From Pseudanabaena mucicola str. Chao 1806 (lineage in GTDB: Bacteria; Cyanobacteriota; Cyanobacteriia; Pseudanabaenales; Pseudanabaenaceae), in NCBI RefSeq assembly GCF_030323025.1, contig NZ_CP097329.1, forward strand, positions 4,466,341 through 4,530,340: DNA of 64,000 nt, read 5' to 3'. The notes under the pieces were generated by a model, which searched no databases, had not been told where the DNA came from, and saw nothing but the letters and a program-made list of their open reading frames with translations. This document shows, in pieces, positions 52,305-61,326 of this stretch. How positions within the stretch are numbered: position 1 is the first letter of the stretch; every line of letters begins with the position of its first letter. A program made the translations under genes and the position numbers.

Positions 52305-52583
52305 ATGAATGATCCCTTATCAGAATTATTTACGGTAATTGTCGATCGCCGTGAGCATCCTCAAGAAAGCTCATATACTTGCAAACTATTTGCGGGAGGA
52401 GATAACAAGATTTTAAAAAAAATTGGCGAAGAATCGGCAGAAGTGGTGATGGCTTGTAAGGACGATGATCCTGATGCGATCGCTGGTGAAGTCGCTGATT
52501 TGTTTTACCACACCCTTGTGGCACTAGCTCATCATCGCGTTGATTTGCAATTGGTATATGACAAGCTAGCGCAACGTCGCTAA
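52305..52583 (+). CDS. hisE: Phosphoribosyl-ATP pyrophosphatase
   Basis: 92 aa from ATG 52305; the frame from 52269 adds 12 unlikely residues. It removes pyrophosphate from PR-ATP in the second step of histidine synthesis. MazG-like helices with KKIGEESAEVVMACKDDDPDAIAGEVADLFYH carry the Mg-binding Glu and Asp residues. In many cyanobacteria this domain is fused to HisI; here it stands alone, so hisI must lie elsewhere. Confidence 0.93.
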   Translation: MNDPLSELFTVIVDRREHPQESSYTCKLFAGGDNKILKKIGEESAEVVMACKDDDPDAIAGEVADLFYHTLVALAHHRVDLQLVYDKLAQRR

Positions 52584-52588
52584 ATCTG

Positions 52589-52619
52589 AGTAAAAAAACT
52601 ACTTAGTAGTTTTTTTACT
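52589..52619. terminator. Terminator after hisE
   Basis: AGTAAAAAAACTA-CTT-AGTAGTTTTTTTACT, perfect arms with a T run. Confidence 0.85.
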
Positions 52620-52682
52620 CAAGTGCTAGAAATACTTCTTAATGCAGTAAGATTACTCATGAGTTACAAAGGGTAGATTGCT

Positions 52683-54614
52683 GTGGCATCGAATAGTGTA
52701 GAGCGTTCTGGTTCTCTAGCTGGCAGTATTTTAAAAGGCACTCTCAAAGCTGTTGGTGGCACATTGCTGGGTGTTATCATGATAGGGGGCGCAGCAATGG
52801 CAGGTGGACTTGTGGGATTAGCCCTCAGCTTTCGCGATTTGCCTGATGTCAGAGTCCTCAAAGGCTATGTTCCCGTTGAAACCACCTATATTTACGATAT
52901 TAATGGCGAGTTGATTGCGCGTTTGCATGGGGATGTTAATCGCGAAGTCGTTACCCTTGATCGCATTTCACCACATTTAAAGCGATCGGTTCTTGCGATG
53001 GAAGATGCCTATTTCTATACTCATAAAGGCATCGATCCCAGTGGGATTGGGCGTGCTATTTTAGCTAATTTTAGTGCGGGCGGAACTGTTGAGGGTGGTT
53101 CGACACTGACTCAGCAATTAGTCAAGAATTTATTTTTATCGAATGAGCGTAGCCTGAACCGCAAGGTAGCGGAAGCAGTTTTAGCTATGCGAGTAGAGCA
53201 AGTGTTCACTAAGGAGCAGATCCTTGAGATGTATCTCAACCAAGTATTTTGGGGGAAAAATACTAATGGAGCTGAAACTGCTTCTCAAAACTATTTTGGT
53301 AAATCGGCGGCTGACTTGAATTTGGCCGAAGCTGCAATGTTGGCAGGGACGATTCAAGCGCCTTCAGTATTTAATCCTGTTGATAATTTTGCGGAAGCGA
53401 AAAAACGTCAAGGTTTAGTACTTGATCGACTTGCCGAGCTGAACTGGGCAACCCCTGCGGAAATTAAAGCGGCTAGAGCACAAAAGATTGTGATTCGGAA
53501 GCAGGGGATTTCCTACGAGGCTAGTCGTGTACCCTATGTGTCACAAGCTGTTACTGCCGAGTTAGAAGAAAAATTTGGAAAGGATGTCGTTTTACAAGGT
53601 GGGCTGCGCGTCCAGACGACCATTGACTTAAAGTTACAGCGTATTGCCGAAGAGGTTGCTAACGATGGACATAATGATTTGGTTAATCGTGGAGCCTATG
53701 CTGATCAATTAGCCTTAGTTGCCGTCGATCCGCGTACTGGATTTGTCAAAGCCTTAGTTGGAGGGGTAGGTGATTTTGACAAGAATCAATATAATCGTGC
53801 GGTCTTGGCAAGGCGACAGTTGGGTTCATCATTTAAACCTTTTGTCTACTATGCTGCCTTTGCTTCGGGTAATTACACTCCAGACTCAGTGACTGACGAT
53901 AGCCCGATGACTATTCCTGATGGGGATGAGCCATATGTGCCTCGCAACTATGACAACAAGTTTTCGGGTTCGATTAGCATTAGGCAGGCGATCGCCGTTT
54001 CTCGAAATATTCCTGCATTGAAGTTAGGCTTAGAAGTTGGTAATGAAAATGTAATTGCTATCTGTCGCAAATTGGGTATTAATAGCCCCATGAAGCCTGT
54101 AGTTTCTCTCCCTCTTGGTGCAGCCGATGTCACACCGATGGAAGTAGCAGGAGCCTATGCGGTATTTGCTAGTGGTGGCTATAAATCCAAAACCACCTTA
54201 ATTGCCCGCGTGACTGATCGCAACGGTAATCTGATTTTAGACAATACCCCCAAGCCTGAGTTAATTCTTGATCCGATTGCTGTTTCTTATTTGACCGATT
54301 CCTTGCGAGGGGTCGTTACTAATGGTACAGCTACAGAAGCGCAAATGAGTGATGGTCGTCCTGTTGCAGGTAAAACAGGAACAACTTCTGATTTCCGTGA
54401 TGCTTGGTTTGTGGGTTATGTGCCCCAGTTAGCTGTTGCTATTTGGATTGGAAATGACGACTATTCACCAATGGCAAATGGGGTAACGGGTGGGGTTTAT
54501 GTCACTCCGATTTGGCGTAAATTTATGGAAAAAGCGTTAGCGGGGCAACCAATAGAGCAATTTCCTGTCCCTGCAGAAATTCAAGAAAAAGAAGGCGGCA
54601 AAAAGAAAAACTAG
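52683..54614 (+). CDS. Class A penicillin-binding protein
   Basis: 643 aa starting at GTG 52683. One membrane anchor near the N-terminus (GTLLGVIMIGGAAMAGGLVGL), then the glycosyltransferase domain (EDAYFYTHKGIDP with catalytic Glu; GGSTLTQQLVKNLFL) and the transpeptidase domain: SxxK in GSSFKPFVYY, SxN in VSRNIPALK, KTG in VAGKTGTTSDFRDAWFVG. It polymerises and crosslinks peptidoglycan at the outer face of the plasma membrane. Cyanobacteria have several paralogs. Confidence 0.95.
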   Translation: MASNSVERSGSLAGSILKGTLKAVGGTLLGVIMIGGAAMAGGLVGLALSFRDLPDVRVLKGYVPVETTYIYDINGELIARLHGDVNREVVTLDRISPHLKRSVLAMEDAYFYTHKGIDPSGIGRAILANFSAGGTVEGGSTLTQQLVKNLFLSNERSLNRKVAEAVLAMRVEQVFTKEQILEMYLNQVFWGKNTNGAETASQNYFGKSAADLNLAEAAMLAGTIQAPSVFNPVDNFAEAKKRQGLVLDRLAELNWATPAEIKAARAQKIVIRKQGISYEASRVPYVSQAVTAELEEKFGKDVVLQGGLRVQTTIDLKLQRIAEEVANDGHNDLVNRGAYADQLALVAVDPRTGFVKALVGGVGDFDKNQYNRAVLARRQLGSSFKPFVYYAAFASGNYTPDSVTDDSPMTIPDGDEPYVPRNYDNKFSGSISIRQAIAVSRNIPALKLGLEVGNENVIAICRKLGINSPMKPVVSLPLGAADVTPMEVAGAYAVFASGGYKSKTTLIARVTDRNGNLILDNTPKPELILDPIAVSYLTDSLRGVVTNGTATEAQMSDGRPVAGKTGTTSDFRDAWFVGYVPQLAVAIWIGNDDYSPMANGVTGGVYVTPIWRKFMEKALAGQPIEQFPVPAEIQEKEGGKKKN

Positions 54615-54648
54615 ATATATTTGATATTGAGACTATGCTATTAAGAAT

Positions 54649-54852
54649 ATGCAATTATCAATTAATTCTCAATTTCTACTCGTTTTACGATTGCTAGCTT
54701 ATTCAGCGCTCATTTCAGCATTTATCAAATATATTGTGCCTCAGTCGTCTATCTTACAGGGCTTAAGTATCGATACGATGAATATAGCTGCCTCGGTTGC
54801 TGTTACTATACCCGTAGCGGTATTTGCAGTAGTTTTGTGTTTAAAGCGTTAA
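54649..54852 (+). CDS. Small two-helix membrane protein
   Basis: 67 aa with two hydrophobic helices (LVLRLLAYSALISAFIKYIV and AASVAVTIPVAVFAVVLCL) and a basic end (KR). Similar small proteins occur in many cyanobacteria without assigned role. It starts 34 bp after the PBP gene and may be cotranscribed. Confidence 0.7.
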   Translation: MQLSINSQFLLVLRLLAYSALISAFIKYIVPQSSILQGLSIDTMNIAASVAVTIPVAVFAVVLCLKR

Positions 54853-54880
54853 TTAAAAATAAAGAGCGCTCTCATCACTT

Positions 54881-55333
54881 TTACTTCGGATCAAAGCTTT
54901 TGGTCATTACAAAGCAATTACGACCATCAGATATACTTTCATAATGAATATTGTCTGCGATCATTTTTGCAATAATTAAACCTCTACCACCCGTGGGAAT
55001 ATCATCAATGTTTTCAAAATCTCTATTTTTTTGAGCTTCTTTAGATAGCCTTTCGACTTCAGCTACTGGGTCAAAAGGTTGTCCATAGTCCCAAATTTTC
55101 AATTCCAACAAATTCTCATCTGTATTGATATCTAACTCAATATCAATAGGTGTTTTCACGTCTAACCCATCGTGGGCATAGGATACCACATTCGTAAATA
55201 TCTCAACTAAGACCAGATTACACTGCATCCAAACGGTTTTGGGCAAGAAATTTTGGAATTGCAGAAACCACTCCTGCAAGCTTGCAAGAGCATAAATATC
55301 ACTGTTAAACTGAATATTATAACGCTGTAACAC
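54881..55333 (-). CDS. Anti-sigma-factor-type histidine-kinase-like ATPase
   Basis: 150 aa, GHKL fold. The N box is LVLVEIFTNVVSYAHDG, the G1 box WDYGQPFDP, and the G2 box GGRGLIIAKMIADNIHY. These match RsbW/SpoIIAB-like Ser/Thr kinases that control sigma factors or anti-anti-sigma factors. No partner STAS gene lies nearby. ATG/TTG choice unclear; 55333 gives the usual length. Confidence 0.85.
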   Translation of the reverse strand: MLQRYNIQFNSDIYALASLQEWFLQFQNFLPKTVWMQCNLVLVEIFTNVVSYAHDGLDVKTPIDIELDINTDENLLELKIWDYGQPFDPVAEVERLSKEAQKNRDFENIDDIPTGGRGLIIAKMIADNIHYESISDGRNCFVMTKSFDPK

Positions 55334-55443
55334 TGATGATTTTATCTAGCGGTTTGAGCTTAAATTTTATAGTAGTTCTTAATTTGCTTAGCCAGGCTAG
55401 AAATTATAAAACCTTTACAGCCTATTGATGCTTTGAATAGTAT

Positions 55444-55494
55444 AGAGATATTTTTGAAAGTGGCGCGATTCGCGCCACTTTCAAAAATATCTCT
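55444..55494. repeat. 51-bp perfect palindrome
   Basis: AGAGATATTTTTGAAAGTGG / CCACTTTCAAAAATATCTCT around CGCGATTCGCG. It lies in a 243-bp gap between two genes of one strand; same GC-cored type as at 26678. Confidence 0.7.
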
Positions 55495-55576
55495 GGGTCT
55501 TAAGTAATCACAAAGCGCTGTATCTAAAGAAGTCTTTATCATTTACATCAGTGTAGGGCTAAGTTAAATCAAAAAA

Positions 55577-56920
55577 TTATTGACGGTTGTACCAACGCAT
55601 TAATACACCTGCAAGTTTATCTGAATCATGGCATACTGTGCCGTTGCCTTTTTCCCGCATGACATTGGCAATTAACACTGGACAGGCTATCGCCGCAAGA
55701 TTCTCTCGATCTAGATGTGTTAAGTGAGATCCAAATGAGGCGTAATGTTGTAGCGATCGCTCAGAAGGCGATTGCTTTTGAACTAAAACTACATCAAATA
55801 ATCTTACCCCTGCTAACTCGTCTAAAACTCGCACGTAATCAGACACAGCATAGCCGTCAGTTTCACCTACCTGACTCATGATATTACAAAGATAGATCGA
55901 TGGTACGTTGCGATTAATTAATGCTTGAAGAATTTCAGGTACAAGTAGATTGGGAATAATACTGGTATATAAACTACCTGGTCCAATCACAATTAAATCG
56001 GCTTCGTTAATATCTTCAATTGCCTGTGGTAAGCCTTTGGGGTTAATAGGTTTACAGCCAAAATGTTTAATTTTACCTTTAGCTTCAGGAATATTTGATT
56101 CTCCCTCCACATAGCGCCCATCTTCAAGCTCTGCCCATAACACCATATGCTCAAGGGTGGCAGGTAATACGCGCCCCCGTACGGCTAATACTTGAGAGCT
56201 TGCCGCGATCGCCTTTTCGAGATCCCCCGTTACTTCACTCATCGCGGTGAGAAATAAATTACCGAAACTGTGACCGACTAGCCCCTCACCTGTTTCAAAG
56301 CGATATTGAAAAAGCTCAGTAACTAATTTTTCTTCATCAGCTAGAGCTGCGAGGCAATTACGAATATCCCCTGGGGGTAAAACGCCATGCTCACGACGCA
56401 AGCGACCAGAGGAACCACCATCATCAGCAACCGTGACGATCGCTGTGATATTAGCGCTATATTGCTTGAGTCCTCGCAATAAGTTGGACATTCCCGTCCC
56501 CCCTCCAACGGTGACAATTTTGGGCCCACGATTGAGTTTGCGGTGAGAAACTAGTAACTCTAATAACTCCTTATCTTGATTGGGCATCAAAACTTGAGTA
56601 ATTGAACCAAGAGCCCTTTTTTGTCCTAACCAGAGCAAGCCAAGACCAACTACTAGGGCGATCGGTCCGCTGACATTACGGGGCAAGATCGCCACAAGAG
56701 TATCAATCGTTGTACCGATCAAACGGGAGATAAATAAAATGGGTGTTAATCTTGCGGAAATGGCAATTCCTAGAACGATCAAGACTATACCGATAATGCT
56801 AACTAAAAGCCATCTTTTGACTAATAGTCCTGGTAAAAACCACTGAAATCCCCGCAGCCACTTTCTCTGTTTTGTAGCTGGACGATATCGACTTGCTGGT
56901 TTTTTTTTGACGGACTTCAT
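55577..56920 (-). CDS. yvcK: YvcK/CofD-like gluconeogenesis factor
   Basis: 447 aa. Two membrane helices near the N-terminus (about 38-58 and 85-103) are followed by a CofD-like domain beginning [19 protein letters not shown], with [27 protein letters not shown] and [13 protein letters not shown]. The family binds UDP-sugars and is needed for growth on some carbon sources and for cell shape. The membrane-anchored form is usual in cyanobacteria. Confidence 0.93.
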   Translation of the reverse strand: MKSVKKKPASRYRPATKQRKWLRGFQWFLPGLLVKRWLLVSIIGIVLIVLGIAISARLTPILFISRLIGTTIDTLVAILPRNVSGPIALVVGLGLLWLGQKRALGSITQVLMPNQDKELLELLVSHRKLNRGPKIVTVGGGTGMSNLLRGLKQYSANITAIVTVADDGGSSGRLRREHGVLPPGDIRNCLAALADEEKLVTELFQYRFETGEGLVGHSFGNLFLTAMSEVTGDLEKAIAASSQVLAVRGRVLPATLEHMVLWAELEDGRYVEGESNIPEAKGKIKHFGCKPINPKGLPQAIEDINEADLIVIGPGSLYTSIIPNLLVPEILQALINRNVPSIYLCNIMSQVGETDGYAVSDYVRVLDELAGVRLFDVVLVQKQSPSERSLQHYASFGSHLTHLDRENLAAIACPVLIANVMREKGNGTVCHDSDKLAGVLMRWYNRQ

Positions 56921-56957
56921 CTAGGCTCCTGTTTTTAATATCCCGAAGTACCCTGTT

Positions 56958-57401
56958 CTAACAACCTGTAATGTGTACTAGCACTTCACGGGTATGCCCC
57001 AAATTGCGATGCTCCCATACAAAAATTCCTTGCCAAGTACCGAGGGCAAGTCTACCATTAGTGATTGGAATTGTTTCTGATGTTTTGGTCAGGGCGCTGC
57101 GAATATGGGATGGCATGTCATCTACGCCTTCGGAAATATGGCGATATTGACTAGCGTCTTCGGGGATAAGTTTGCTAAAAAATGTTTCTAAATCTGCTAA
57201 CACATCGGGGTCAGCATTTTCTTGAATAATCAAACTTGCCGATGTGTGTCGCAAAAAAACATTACATAAACCCATTTTTATACCTGATTGCAAGAGAATG
57301 GCTTCTACTTGACGGGTGATATTGTGCAGTTTTTTACCATTGGTACGGATAGCAATATTCTGCTGCACAATATTTAATGTTTGTTGTTGATTGGCGATCA
57401 T
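56958..57401 (-). CDS. yjbQ: YjbQ-family protein
   Basis: 147 aa. UPF0047 marks: NVFLRHTSASLIIQENADPDVLADLETFFSKLIPED (split), HISEGVDDMPSHIRSALT and LALGTWQGIFVWEHRN, with metal-binding His residues. Some members have weak thiamine-phosphate synthase activity; the true role is unknown. It lies 37 bp upstream of yvcK on the same strand. Confidence 0.92.
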   Translation of the reverse strand: MIANQQQTLNIVQQNIAIRTNGKKLHNITRQVEAILLQSGIKMGLCNVFLRHTSASLIIQENADPDVLADLETFFSKLIPEDASQYRHISEGVDDMPSHIRSALTKTSETIPITNGRLALGTWQGIFVWEHRNLGHTREVLVHITGC

Positions 57402-57454
57402 AAATTGTCTCTATTTTCAAGGATTGAAGGCAATTCTCTCTTCTGGAAAGAACC

Positions 57455-58279
57455 TTATTTAGTATCTAAAAATGCACTAACTATGGACAATGCTACCACT
57501 GGGGCGGTGGTGGCGGACAAGACCCGATCGCCCAGAGATACAGGTATAAATCCCGAAGCAATCGCCATATCTTCTTCTCTAGCAGTCCAGCCTCCCTCGC
57601 AACCCGTTGCAATGATGATTTGAAAAATTTGAGCTAGATGATCTGCCACTGGTAAACGCTCATAGGCATCTTGTAAGCTAGACAGTAAATGGGTAGCATC
57701 AGGATGGGTCACACAAATATATTTCAGAATTTGTGCAGATGTGGGTGGGTGATCGCCCAGCCATGCCTTGAAGGATTGCGGCTTGTTAATTTTAGGTACA
57801 TAGGTACGCAATGAAAGCTCGGAAGCTTCTTCGGCGATGCGTTGCCAGCGATCGCGTTTTTGATTACCGATTTCCGTACCTGATTTGATCACTGTGCGAT
57901 CGCTAAATAATGGCACGATTTGACGTACACCTAATTCCGTCGCTTGACGAATTATTGACTCGATATTGCTACCCTTGGGCATGGCAACACCAAGAGTGAT
58001 CTGCGTATCTAATTCGGAATTATTTACTAATTTGTCAATGATTTGGGCATGATCCGCATCAATAGACAACTTTGTTAGCCACCAATTACCTTGGCGATCA
58101 AGGGCAATAAATTCTGCACCGATATCTAATCGCAAGACATTATGTAGATAATGTCTTTGCTCCGAAGTTAAGGCGATCGCGCAATTAATTTCTAAAACTG
58201 TTTCAGTTTGGTGTTCCTGTAATGTCACCCTTTGCAATCTGCGTTTTTTAGTTTGAGAGATGGGTTGAGGCAATAACAC
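57455..58279 (-). CDS. rsmE: 16S rRNA (uracil-1498-N3)-methyltransferase
   Basis: 274 aa, slightly longer than usual. SPOUT fold: N-terminal PUA-like domain (QRHYLHNVLRLDIGAEFIALD), then ATELGVRQIVPLFSDRTV and the knot GCEGGWTAREEDMAIASGFIPVSLGDRVLSA (split by the family pattern). It methylates U1498 of 16S rRNA. The gene is 53 bp upstream of yjbQ and may be cotranscribed with it. Confidence 0.93.
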   Translation of the reverse strand: MLLPQPISQTKKRRLQRVTLQEHQTETVLEINCAIALTSEQRHYLHNVLRLDIGAEFIALDRQGNWWLTKLSIDADHAQIIDKLVNNSELDTQITLGVAMPKGSNIESIIRQATELGVRQIVPLFSDRTVIKSGTEIGNQKRDRWQRIAEEASELSLRTYVPKINKPQSFKAWLGDHPPTSAQILKYICVTHPDATHLLSSLQDAYERLPVADHLAQIFQIIIATGCEGGWTAREEDMAIASGFIPVSLGDRVLSATTAPVVALSIVSAFLDTK

Positions 58280-58288
58280 GAGACAGAT

Positions 58289-58336
58289 CCAAAATAATTA
58301 TCAAAAAGCACTTAGCGTATTTTGATAATTATTTTG
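58289..58336. terminator. Hairpin at the corA end
   Basis: CCAAAATAATTATCAAAA / TTTTGATAATTATTTTGG; overlaps the last codons of corA and lies before rsmE on the same strand. Possible terminator of corA. Confidence 0.55.
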
Positions 58337-59519
58337 GACTAAATAGCCAGCCTTTTTTCCAAAAATAAAATAATAGACTTCCAGAAATAGCAAATATTGC
58401 TAACCAAAATAGGGGATAACCAAATGGCATTTTTAGCTCAGGTAAATTTCCTGGTACGCTGGTATCAAAATTCATACCATATACCCCAGCAAGAAATGTG
58501 AGGGGAATAAACACTGTAGAAATCACCGTTAAAAACCGCATGATCTCATTGGTGCTATTGCTTAATGATGAGAGATAAATATCCATCAAGTTGGCGGCGA
58601 GTTCTCGATAGGTTTCCACCATGTCGATTACCTGTACGGTGTGGTCATAACAGTCACGCAGAAACACCCTTACTTCGCTGTCAATTAACGGACTTTCCTC
58701 ACGAATTAAAGAATTAATGGCATCGCGCTGTGGCCAAATGGCTCGTCGCAGTAGTAATAATTCACGTTTGATTTTATGGATTTTATCTAAGGTCTGACGA
58801 GTGGGCTTTTCTACCACTTCATCTTGGAGATCTTCGAGGCGCTCACCGTAGTCCTCTAACACGGGGAAAAATCCATCAACGATCGCGTCGATCAGTGCAT
58901 AGGCAAGATAGTCTGCTCTTTGCGATCGGATCACACCACGATTGCGGTGAACCCGTTGACGCACTGGTTCAAATACATCATTTTCAGGTTCCTCCTGCAC
59001 TGTAAGTACATAGTTCTTACCTAAAATCAAACTTACCTGCTCGTCATAAAAACCCCTTCCATCTTCACGACTTGTCACCATATGTAAGATGATTAGTTCT
59101 TGATCCTCAAAGCTCTCAACTTTAGGTCTTTGGGGAATATTAACAATATCTTCGAGTACTAGCTCATGGAGGCTAAACACTTTGCCAAGACGTTTTAAAA
59201 TATCTTCAGATCCTAAACCTTGGACATCCATCCATGAGACAGAATGGCTATCGAGGTAAGGGATGCATTCTTCAGGAGTTGACAACTGGATACCGATCGC
59301 TTCATCAGGATTGTAATCAATCAAGAAAATATTGGGGACGCTGGCATCTTCATCAATGATTAATGTCCCTGGTGGACTCCCTGGTTCGGGTTCATTAAAG
59401 TCATAAACTTCTAATTCTTCATCACTGTCTAAATCGTCTTCAATGAAACTAGGCTTAAATCTAGCTGGATTGTGAAGCATAGAGGCATAATTCGTGAAAT
59501 ACAATTGCCAGTGTGCCAT
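58329..59519 (-). CDS. corA: CorA magnesium/cobalt transporter
   Basis: 396 aa. Large cytoplasmic N-terminal domain, a long stalk helix, then two membrane helices; the selectivity motif is GVYGMNFD between them. It forms a pentameric Mg2+ channel. The N-terminus carries an acidic extension (DDLDSDEELEVYDFNEPEPG). A MITE-like element lies just upstream (59554). Confidence 0.94.
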   Translation of the reverse strand: MAHWQLYFTNYASMLHNPARFKPSFIEDDLDSDEELEVYDFNEPEPGSPPGTLIIDEDASVPNIFLIDYNPDEAIGIQLSTPEECIPYLDSHSVSWMDVQGLGSEDILKRLGKVFSLHELVLEDIVNIPQRPKVESFEDQELIILHMVTSREDGRGFYDEQVSLILGKNYVLTVQEEPENDVFEPVRQRVHRNRGVIRSQRADYLAYALIDAIVDGFFPVLEDYGERLEDLQDEVVEKPTRQTLDKIHKIKRELLLLRRAIWPQRDAINSLIREESPLIDSEVRVFLRDCYDHTVQVIDMVETYRELAANLMDIYLSSLSNSTNEIMRFLTVISTVFIPLTFLAGVYGMNFDTSVPGNLPELKMPFGYPLFWLAIFAISGSLLFYFWKKGWLFSPK

Positions 59520-59553
59520 ATTGTTACAGCTAGTTTGTCAGGGAAATTGCTTT

Positions 59554-59659
59554 TAAGTAGCTATGCATAAATAACCCTCAAGCCCCAGAAGCGTGGGTTG
59601 ACCGCTAAGCGGGCGACCCACACTTCTTTTTTTGGGGTTTAATTATGCCGAGCTACTTA
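59554..59659 (+). repeat. 106-bp MITE-like palindromic element, copy 4
   Basis: Outer ends TAAGTAGCTATGCATAA and AATTATGCCGAGCTACTTA as in the other copies, but the hairpin has diverged (GTGGGTTGACCGC / GCGGGCGACCCAC type). It lies between the divergent corA and glycosidase-like genes, so it touches both promoter regions. Confidence 0.75.
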
Positions 59660-59694
59660 CCAAAAGCCAACTTACTAAGATCACAGTATTTTTT

Positions 59695-61290
59695 ATGAAA
59701 CTATTGAAATCCTCCACTTCTTTCCCACAATTTAATAAATTGCCTTTCGGAGTACTTACCTCTTTTGCTTTGCTCGGTACTAATTTGATGAGATTTGCAG
59801 ACCATGCGATCGCAGGACCTTTGCCCGACAGAATTTTATGGGGGAATCCGACTTGTGATGTCAGTACTGCAGAAATTTTGCGTAAACATGAATTACGAAA
59901 AGCAGCTTTGATCAATACTAAGGATCAAAAATCGCAGACCCAATATCGAGAAATCATTCAAAAACATAAATCGGCTCTCCAAGCTTGTCGCGATCGCACA
60001 GCACCGCAAACCCAAGCCACTTGGATCAGGCTCTATCCTAACGATGTTAAGACAGGGGTGCTAGAGGATGTCTTTGATAAGATTGCTAATCGGGGCTATA
60101 ACCAAGTTTTTGTGGAAGTCTTTTATGATGGGCGTGTCCTGCTACCTGTTGCCAATAACCCAACACCTTGGAAATCAGTCATGGAGGAAGCTGTCAAGTC
60201 AGGAGAAGTACCTGCGGACTATGATCTGTGGAAACAGTCAATTGCGATCGGTAAAGAACGGGGCATCAAGGTTTATGGTTGGTCGTTCGCGATGAATTTT
60301 GGCTATGGCTATAGTGAAGTCAAAGGGCGATCGGGGGCATTTGCCATCAATGGTAATGGCGAAAACAGTATTGCCAAAACTAATTTTGATCGCAAGCAAG
60401 TTGCAGATGGCAAAGCTTTTTATGAAGATGCTTATGAAGCCGATCATCTATTTATCGACCCTTATAGTCGGACAGCCAAAGATGATTTACTAACAGCAGT
60501 TAAAGCGCTCATGCAACGTCAACCTGATGGTATGGTATTTGATTACGTGCGCTATCCGACTAATATCACGGGCGAATTAATCGATAATGTCAAACAGCTG
60601 TGGATTTACGGCAAATCATCACGGACAGCATTACTCAATAGTATTGATAATCGCAATGTGCGCGAGTTGATGGCGCTTTATCTAAAAAATGGTAATCTCA
60701 CGGCAAATGATGTTGTGGAAACCGAGAAGCAATTGGCTAATACCGCTAGAGTCAAGCCCACAAGTATTAAAAATCCTAGGGAAACAGCCGCGATCGCCGA
60801 AAGTTTACTGTGGAATATTGCCACAAATCATGCCTATCAAGGGGTGATTAATTTTGTCACCACAATTTCGGCTCCCCTTAGACAAAATAATCTGCCCATT
60901 GGTACGGTATTCTTTCCCAACGGCAATCGCACAGAATTAGGTAGATATGAAGCAAGAATGCAGCCATGGGATCGCTTTCCGCAATATATGGAACGCCATC
61001 CCATGACCTATGCCCTCTGTAATGATGGGAGTTGTGTCGCTGAGCAAGTTTCTGATGTAGTGCGTCAATCATCACCTGAAACCTTAGTCTGCCCAGTTTT
61101 AGCGGGAACTTGGGGTCAGAGTTTTGATGGACACCCTAGCTTTGAGAAGCAGATGCAAGCAATTCGTGCTAAAGAACCCCAGATTAATTGCTTCAGTCAT
61201 TTTGTCTATTCATGGATGGAACCTGAAAGCGATCGCCTCCGTAAAGCAGGTAAGGCAACAGGTTTAGAAGCAGCAACTATTCCCAATTAA
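59695..61290 (+). CDS. GH10-like (DUF187-type) secreted glycosidase-like protein
   Basis: 531 aa from ATG 59695; the frame from 59632 runs through the MITE end. Signal peptide to about residue 40 (...DHAIAGP). A barrel domain follows: TWIRLYPNDVKTGVLEDVFD, YNQVFVEVFYDGRVLLP, GIKVYGWSFAMNFGY and PDGMVFDYVRYPTNITG, where D-Y-V-R-Y-P is the typical motif of the glycosyl hydrolase-like 10 group. Substrate unknown, probably an envelope polysaccharide. Confidence 0.82.
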   Translation: MKLLKSSTSFPQFNKLPFGVLTSFALLGTNLMRFADHAIAGPLPDRILWGNPTCDVSTAEILRKHELRKAALINTKDQKSQTQYREIIQKHKSALQACRDRTAPQTQATWIRLYPNDVKTGVLEDVFDKIANRGYNQVFVEVFYDGRVLLPVANNPTPWKSVMEEAVKSGEVPADYDLWKQSIAIGKERGIKVYGWSFAMNFGYGYSEVKGRSGAFAINGNGENSIAKTNFDRKQVADGKAFYEDAYEADHLFIDPYSRTAKDDLLTAVKALMQRQPDGMVFDYVRYPTNITGELIDNVKQLWIYGKSSRTALLNSIDNRNVRELMALYLKNGNLTANDVVETEKQLANTARVKPTSIKNPRETAAIAESLLWNIATNHAYQGVINFVTTISAPLRQNNLPIGTVFFPNGNRTELGRYEARMQPWDRFPQYMERHPMTYALCNDGSCVAEQVSDVVRQSSPETLVCPVLAGTWGQSFDGHPSFEKQMQAIRAKEPQINCFSHFVYSWMEPESDRLRKAGKATGLEAATIPN

Positions 61291-61326
61291 AATCAGAGAG
61301 CCACACAAAGTGCGGCTCTCTGATTT
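61290..61326. terminator. Bidirectional terminator
   Basis: AAATCAGAGAGCC / GGCTCTCTGATTT between convergent genes. Confidence 0.85.
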
